Source: an uncultured Pseudomonadota bacterium (lineage in GTDB: Bacteria > Myxococcota_A > UBA796 > CAJQPC01). Taken from it: a DNA stretch of 10,023 nucleotides. Position numbers and translations under genes: made by a program. The DNA lies in contig CALGIB010000606.1 of NCBI GenBank assembly GCA_937915955.1, positions 1 to 10,023 of the forward strand, read 5' to 3'. Position 1 is the first letter of the stretch. Each line of letters begins with the position of its first letter. The notes under the pieces are model-generated. The model searched no databases, had not been told where the DNA came from, and worked only from the letters and a program-made list of their open reading frames with translations. Shown here one piece after another: positions 6,952-10,023 of the stretch.

Positions 6952-6964
6952 GCGCCGGCCTCAG
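6948..6964. terminator. small stop-codon inverted repeat between convergent genes
   Basis: CTGAG (6948-6952) and CTCAG (6960-6964) form a 5-bp inverted repeat with a 7-base loop (CGCCGGC). Both stop codons (TGA on + and TGA on -) lie in the stem. There is no T-tract on either strand, so a real terminator function is uncertain. The same layout occurs at 9794-9810. Confidence 0.25.
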
Positions 6965-8469
6965 TCGACCGTGATCAGGTTCAGCGTGACGTTGTCCTTG
7001 CCGCCGCCGTGGTGGGCGGCCCGGACCAGCTCGCGGGAGCAGGTGCGCACGTCCTCGTACTGGCCCAGCAGCGTCTCGATCTGCTCGTCGTCGACCTCGC
7101 CCCAGAGGCCGTCGCTGCACATCAGGATCTTGTCGCCGGGCAGCAGGTCCATCTTGAAGATGTCGATCTCGACGTTCCGCTCGGTGCCGACGGTGCGGAG
7201 CAGGATGTTGCTGTGCGGGTGGTTGCGAGCCTCCTCCGGGGTGATCCGGCCCTGCTCGACCATCTTGGCGACGAGGCTGTGGTCCTTGCTGACCTGGTGG
7301 AGCTGGCCGTCCCGGTACAGGTAGCCGCGGCTGTCGCCGACGTTGGCCATCAGCCCGACGTTGCCAGCGATCATCGTCGCGACCAGGGTCGTGCCCATGT
7401 CGTTGCCCCGGCTCTCGGCCGTGGACTTGACGGTGTTGTTGGCCTCCTGGAAGGCCTCGTCCAGGATGTTCTCCATCGTCTCGGGCGTGACGTGGGCGAC
7501 CTTGGCCATGCGCTCGCGAGCGACCCGGCAGATCGTGTTCGTGGCCACCTCGGAGGCGACCTCGCCCGAGTCGTGGCCGCCCATGCCGTCGGCGACAACG
7601 TACAGGTAGACGCCCTCGCGCAGCTGGACCCAGCCCCAGTTGTCCTCGTTCAGGACGCGCGCCAGGCCGACGTCAGTCATGGCCGCCTTGCCCGGCAGGG
7701 GCTCGACGTCCTGGATCTCGTCGAAGAGCTTCTCGATGCCGCGCCCGAGCTCTAGGGGGTTGCTGAACGCGCCCTCTTCAGCCATGGCGAAGTAGTCCCG
7801 CATGCGGTTGATGTTCACCGGCGTGAAGCGGCGCAGCAGCTGGCCCAACGCGGCCAGCTCCAGGTTGCGCCTGGCCTCGGGCACGGGGCCGTCGTAGACC
7901 GCCGCGACGTCCGGATCGAACAGGAGCATGCGGCCCTGGTCGCGACGCATGAGGATGTTGGCCTTGCTCAGCCGGCGCAGGCTGACGCCGTTGTGGTGCA
8001 GGTAGGCCAGCAGGCCGGCGAAGCGCTGACCCAGGTTCAGGACCGAGCGCGGGGGCAGCGGGGCCGCCTCGTCCAGGACCAGGGACTCGCCCCGGTAGCG
8101 CACGACGCTGCACAGCACGTTGCCGTGCACGAACACGTCGTCGGGGTGCAGGATGCCGGGGTGCTTGAACTTCTTCTCGAAGAAGCGCACGTAGGGCTCG
8201 AACAGCTCGGGGGCCCACCGGGTGGACATCAGGAACTGCGTGCGGGCCTCGAAGCTGGTGCCGCAGCTGGTGCAGACCGCCGAGCCGCGAGGGCTGTCGC
8301 TGTGGCCGCACTCCCAGCAGCGGCGCGTGGGCAGGTCGCTGCGATCGTCGCTGACCAGGTAGAACATCCGCCCCTCGGACAGACGCACCAGGGCTTCGAC
8401 CCGAAAGTGCTTCCCCAGCTCCATTCCAGGCGGGAACGGCGGGGGCCGGTTTCGAGCAGCAGAGCCCAT
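6961..8469 (-). CDS. zinc-ribbon pseudokinase fused to PP2C-type Ser/Thr protein phosphatase
   Basis: This 502-residue cytoplasmic protein has no signal peptide or membrane segment. Start ATG 8469 has GGAGG nine bases upstream; longer in-frame starts at 8508 and 8559 lack such a site. Residues about 17-260 resemble a worn-down protein kinase. Within the N-lobe lies a zinc ribbon, C51-x2-C54 and C66-x2-C69. The catalytic loop aligns as GVSLRRLSKANIL (161-173): Arg166 replaces the HRD Asp and Ser168 the Lys, while Asn171 stays. DPD at 185-187 replaces DFG, and neither a glycine loop nor the VAIK Lys is seen. Phosphotransfer is thus unlikely. Residues about 264-502 are a full PP2C domain: NED at 274-276, VADGMGGHDSGE at 292-303, GTTL at 359, VGDSRGYLYRDG at 377-388, SDGLW at 452-456 and GKDN at 490-493. 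The metal-binding Asp residues appear intact, so an active phosphatase with a sensing N-terminus is the best reading. Its target is unknown. Confidence 0.9.
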   Translation of the reverse strand: MGSAARNRPPPFPPGMELGKHFRVEALVRLSEGRMFYLVSDDRSDLPTRRCWECGHSDSPRGSAVCTSCGTSFEARTQFLMSTRWAPELFEPYVRFFEKKFKHPGILHPDDVFVHGNVLCSVVRYRGESLVLDEAAPLPPRSVLNLGQRFAGLLAYLHHNGVSLRRLSKANILMRRDQGRMLLFDPDVAAVYDGPVPEARRNLELAALGQLLRRFTPVNINRMRDYFAMAEEGAFSNPLELGRGIEKLFDEIQDVEPLPGKAAMTDVGLARVLNEDNWGWVQLREGVYLYVVADGMGGHDSGEVASEVATNTICRVARERMAKVAHVTPETMENILDEAFQEANNTVKSTAESRGNDMGTTLVATMIAGNVGLMANVGDSRGYLYRDGQLHQVSKDHSLVAKMVEQGRITPEEARNHPHSNILLRTVGTERNVEIDIFKMDLLPGDKILMCSDGLWGEVDDEQIETLLGQYEDVRTCSRELVRAAHHGGGKDNVTLNLITVD

Positions 8470-8478
8470 CCGAGAAAC

Positions 8479-8502
8479 CCTCCGAGCCCTTGCCGGGGCT
8501 CG
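8479..8502 (-). promoter_or_regulatory. hairpin abutting the ribosome binding site of the PP2C-fusion gene
   Basis: Read on the minus strand, CGAGCCC (8502-8496) and GGGCTCG (8489-8483) form a perfect 7-bp stem with loop CGGCAA. The last G of the stem is also the first base of the Shine-Dalgarno sequence GGAGG (8483-8479), which sits nine bases before ATG 8469. The site decides the start codon. The hairpin could modulate ribosome access or, as DNA, be an operator dyad. This is inference only. Confidence 0.45.
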
Positions 8503-8591
8503 CGGCATCCTATCGCGGCGGGGCTCCGCGTTGTGGCCCCGGGGCGGCGCAAGCGGCATGCCATGTCGCTGCGCGGTCGGGGCGCGGCGTT

Positions 8592-8598
8592 AGAGGGG
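8592..8598 (+). promoter_or_regulatory. ribosome binding site that sets the tgt start
   Basis: AGAGGGG lies five bases before ATG 8604 (seven from the end of the AGAGG core). The frame is open to 8490 upstream, but the extra residues there (Gly/Arg/Ala-rich) match nothing in Tgt proteins. A start at 8604 puts the conserved first strand at the usual position. Confidence 0.7.
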
Positions 8599-8603
8599 TG
8601 GCG

Positions 8604-9797
8604 ATGACCTGTCCCGTCAAGTTCTCGGTCCAAGGACGCTCGGGCGCCGCCCGCGCTGGCACGCTGGAGCTGGCTCGCGGCGTCGTGAAGACCCCGGTCT
8701 TCATGCCCGTGGGCACGCAGGGGGCGATCCGCACCCTCTCGCCGCTGCACCTGGCCGACACCGGCAGCCAGATCATCCTGGCGAACACCTACCACCTGCA
8801 TCAGCGGCCCGGCGAGGACCTGGTCGCCAAGCACGGCGGCCTGCACCAGATGATGAACGTGGACCTGCCGATCCTGACGGACAGCGGCGGCTTCCAGGTC
8901 TTCTCCCTGCAGAAGAAGACGGTCGAGGAGGACGGGGTCACGTTCACCTACGAGGTGGACGGGCAGCGCACCTTCCTGTCTCCCGAGATCTCGATGGACA
9001 TCCAGCAGAAGCTGGGCGCCGACATCGCGATGGTCTTCGACGAGTGCCTGGCCTACGGCACCGACAAGGCCTACGCCGAGGCCAGCGTCGCCCGCACGAC
9101 CCGCTGGGAGACCCGGAGCAAGCAGGCTCACACCCGCCCCGACCAGTCGCTCTTCGGCATCATCCAGGGCGGCTTCTGGCCGGACCTCCGCAAGCGCAGC
9201 GCCGAGGAGATCCAGGCCATCGGCTTCGACGGCTACGCGATCGGCGGCCTGAGCGTGGGCGAGGGCTACGAGGTGATGTGCGAGGTGCTGGACTACACGG
9301 TCCCCCACATGAGCGCCGAGCACCCTCGCTACTTGATGGGCGTGGGCCGCCCGCTGGACCTGGTCGAGGGTGTGGCCCGCGGCATCGACATGTTCGACTG
9401 CGTGATCCAGACGCGGCACGCGCGGAGCGGGGTCATGTACACCTGGCCCGGCCGCATCCGGGTGACCGACAGCCGCTTCAAGCGCGACATGTACCCGGTG
9501 GACACGAGCTGCAGCTGCTACACCTGCCGGAACTTCACCCGGGCCTACCTGCACCACCTCTTCCGCGTGGGCGAGGTGCTGGGCGCGACGCTGGCGACCA
9601 TCCACAACCTGAGCTGGTTCGCCCAGTTCATGGCGGCGATGCGGCAGAGCCTGATCGAGGGTCGCTTCGAGGCCTTCCGGGCGCAGGTGCACGAGACCTA
9701 CCCCGAGAAGGCCGCGCCGCCGGCGAAGCCCAAGGCCGCCGCGAAGCCCCAGGCCGCGGGGAAGCGGACGAAGAAGCCCCGCAAGCCTCGGAGCTGA
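8604..9797 (+). CDS. tgt: queuine/preQ1 tRNA-guanine transglycosylase
   Basis: This 397-residue cytoplasmic enzyme swaps guanine-34 in GUN-anticodon tRNAs (Asp, Asn, His, Tyr) for preQ1, a step of queuosine synthesis. Seen: FMPVGTQGAIRTLSP at 33-47, NTYHL at 61-65, TDSGGFQVFSL at 92-102 with active-site Asp93, FDEC at 145-148, FGIIQGG at 184-190, GGLSVGE at 214-220 (Val218 as in preQ1-using bacterial enzymes; eukaryotic ones have Gly) and nucleophile Asp265 in GIDMFDCV. The zinc site is complete: Cys303, Cys305, Cys308 and His334. The segment after the nucleophile reads QTRHARSG where most bacteria have PTRNARNG; Arg271 and Arg274, which match tRNA-contacting arginines, are kept. Residues about 369-397 form an added tail of Ala, Pro, Lys and Arg with eleven basic residues, making the protein longer than the E. 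coli enzyme (about 375). No other queuosine gene is in the window. Confidence 0.96.
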   Translation: MTCPVKFSVQGRSGAARAGTLELARGVVKTPVFMPVGTQGAIRTLSPLHLADTGSQIILANTYHLHQRPGEDLVAKHGGLHQMMNVDLPILTDSGGFQVFSLQKKTVEEDGVTFTYEVDGQRTFLSPEISMDIQQKLGADIAMVFDECLAYGTDKAYAEASVARTTRWETRSKQAHTRPDQSLFGIIQGGFWPDLRKRSAEEIQAIGFDGYAIGGLSVGEGYEVMCEVLDYTVPHMSAEHPRYLMGVGRPLDLVEGVARGIDMFDCVIQTRHARSGVMYTWPGRIRVTDSRFKRDMYPVDTSCSCYTCRNFTRAYLHHLFRVGEVLGATLATIHNLSWFAQFMAAMRQSLIEGRFEAFRAQVHETYPEKAAPPAKPKAAAKPQAAGKRTKKPRKPRS

Positions 9798-9810
9798 GTC
9801 CTCGGCTCAG
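9794..9810. terminator. small stop-codon inverted repeat after tgt
   Basis: CTGAG (9794-9798) and CTCAG (9806-9810) flank a 7-base loop (TCCTCGG) and contain the stop codons of tgt and of the convergent gene. An alternative + strand RNA fold pairs GAGCTGA (9791-9797) with TCGGCTC (9802-9808), with one G-U pair and loop GTCC. No T-tract follows on either strand, so termination is only a possibility. Confidence 0.25.
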
Positions 9811-10023
9811 GTGAACAGCCAGGCCAGCATCGCTCCGGCCGTCACGATCGCCGCGATGAAGGCCACCCCGGCGTAGGTCAGCGCCCTGGAGCTGACCTCC
9901 TCTCGGCTGGAGCTGGGGCGCGCGCCCGGCTCGGTCGGCAGCTCGCTGCCGATGCGCGCCGAGGGGCTCGGCGGGGCCTCGGGCAGGGGGGCGGACAGGG
10001 GCACGCCCGGGGGCAGCGGCAGG
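9807..10023 (-). CDS. C-terminal end of a proline/serine-rich tail-anchored membrane protein
   Basis: The frame is open from the right edge to TGA at 9809-9807, giving 72 visible residues; the start is outside the window. A GTG at 10004 is in frame but has no ribosome site, and the frame continues past it (LPLPPG), so the gene most likely begins further right. The visible part is a flexible Pro/Ala/Ser/Glu-rich linker ending SSREEVSSRA. A hydrophobic helix follows (LTYAGVAFIAAIVTAGAMLAW), then only Leu-Phe-Thr at the C-terminus. That is a single tail anchor with a large N-terminal part presumably in the cytoplasm. In related bacteria such endings occur in FHA, zinc-ribbon or kinase-type regulators, but nothing here shows which. 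It converges on tgt with a 9-bp gap. Confidence 0.6.
   Translation of the reverse strand, partial: LPLPPGVPLSAPLPEAPPSPSARIGSELPTEPGARPSSSREEVSSRALTYAGVAFIAAIVTAGAMLAWLFT

Larger units (their letters stand above)
8470..8603. other. 134-bp divergent spacer between the PP2C-fusion gene and tgt
   Basis: This gap must hold the promoters of both flanking genes unless they lie inside coding sequence. It contains a 7-bp inverted repeat at 8483-8502, described separately. A weak -10-like TAGGAT is read on the minus strand (complement of ATCCTA, 8507-8512). TTGTGG at 8531-8536 could be a poor -35 for tgt. None is close enough to consensus to call. In-frame start codons for longer versions of both proteins occur here but lack ribosome sites. 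Confidence 0.4.

Noticed and set aside
6961..8469. An active Ser/Thr kinase domain in the N-terminal half of the phosphatase protein
   Set aside because: The HRD Asp, the catalytic-loop Lys, the glycine loop and the VAIK Lys are all missing, so an active kinase is not supported.
8470..8559. Longer start for the pseudokinase-PP2C protein at 8559 or 8508
   Set aside because: The added residues are Arg/Ala/Pro-rich and neither start has a Shine-Dalgarno sequence, whereas ATG 8469 has GGAGG at nine bases.
8490..8603. Longer start for tgt at 8490
   Set aside because: The extra 38 residues do not resemble Tgt, and a good ribosome site (AGAGG) precedes ATG 8604.
8229..9692. Long minus-strand open frame opposite tgt
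   Set aside because: It is a mirror frame of a clearly conserved gene; the product is His/Val/Ala/Gly-rich without a domain.

Overview
The window is GC-rich DNA with strongly G/C-ended codons. It looks like a Gram-negative environmental bacterium, most likely of the Myxococcota or a related former deltaproteobacterial lineage. This is inferred from content, not from a marker gene: an Oar-like TonB-dependent outer-membrane barrel, a PEGA-domain membrane protein, a Ser/Thr phosphatase fused to a kinase-like domain, and several secreted proteins of unknown function. It holds eight genes, six complete and one cut by each window edge, tightly packed with only short gaps. No mobile element, CRISPR array, tRNA or rRNA was recognised.

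Left part (1-3350, + strand): the C-terminal half of a TonB-dependent receptor/Oar-like barrel, then two acidic secreted lipoproteins. The gaps are 10 bp and a 1-base stop/start overlap, so this is probably one operon for a cell-surface assembly. It ends at a good intrinsic terminator (3330-3350). Next comes a perfect 5 x 14-bp tandem repeat (3361-3430) in which each unit forms a small hairpin.

Middle (3434-6164, - strand): a CCA-adding/poly(A)-polymerase-family nucleotidyltransferase followed, 49 bp later, by a secreted protein with a probable Ig-like domain plus beta-propeller. Only 22 bp away, and divergent, is a PEGA-domain protein with a C-terminal membrane anchor (6187-6951, +).

Right part: convergent with the PEGA gene is a 502-residue protein (6961-8469, -) that joins a degenerate kinase-like domain carrying a zinc ribbon to an apparently complete PP2C phosphatase. 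A 134-bp divergent spacer separates it from tgt (queuosine tRNA-guanine transglycosylase, 8604-9797, +). The end of a tail-anchored, proline/serine-rich protein (9807-end, -) converges on tgt.

The points most worth following are the pseudokinase/zinc-ribbon/PP2C fusion, the barrel-lipoprotein-lipoprotein operon, the hairpin tandem repeat, three very short signal peptides without positive charge, and two convergent gene junctions with the same CTGAG-N7-CTCAG layout. No multi-gene system can be declared new from the sequence alone.
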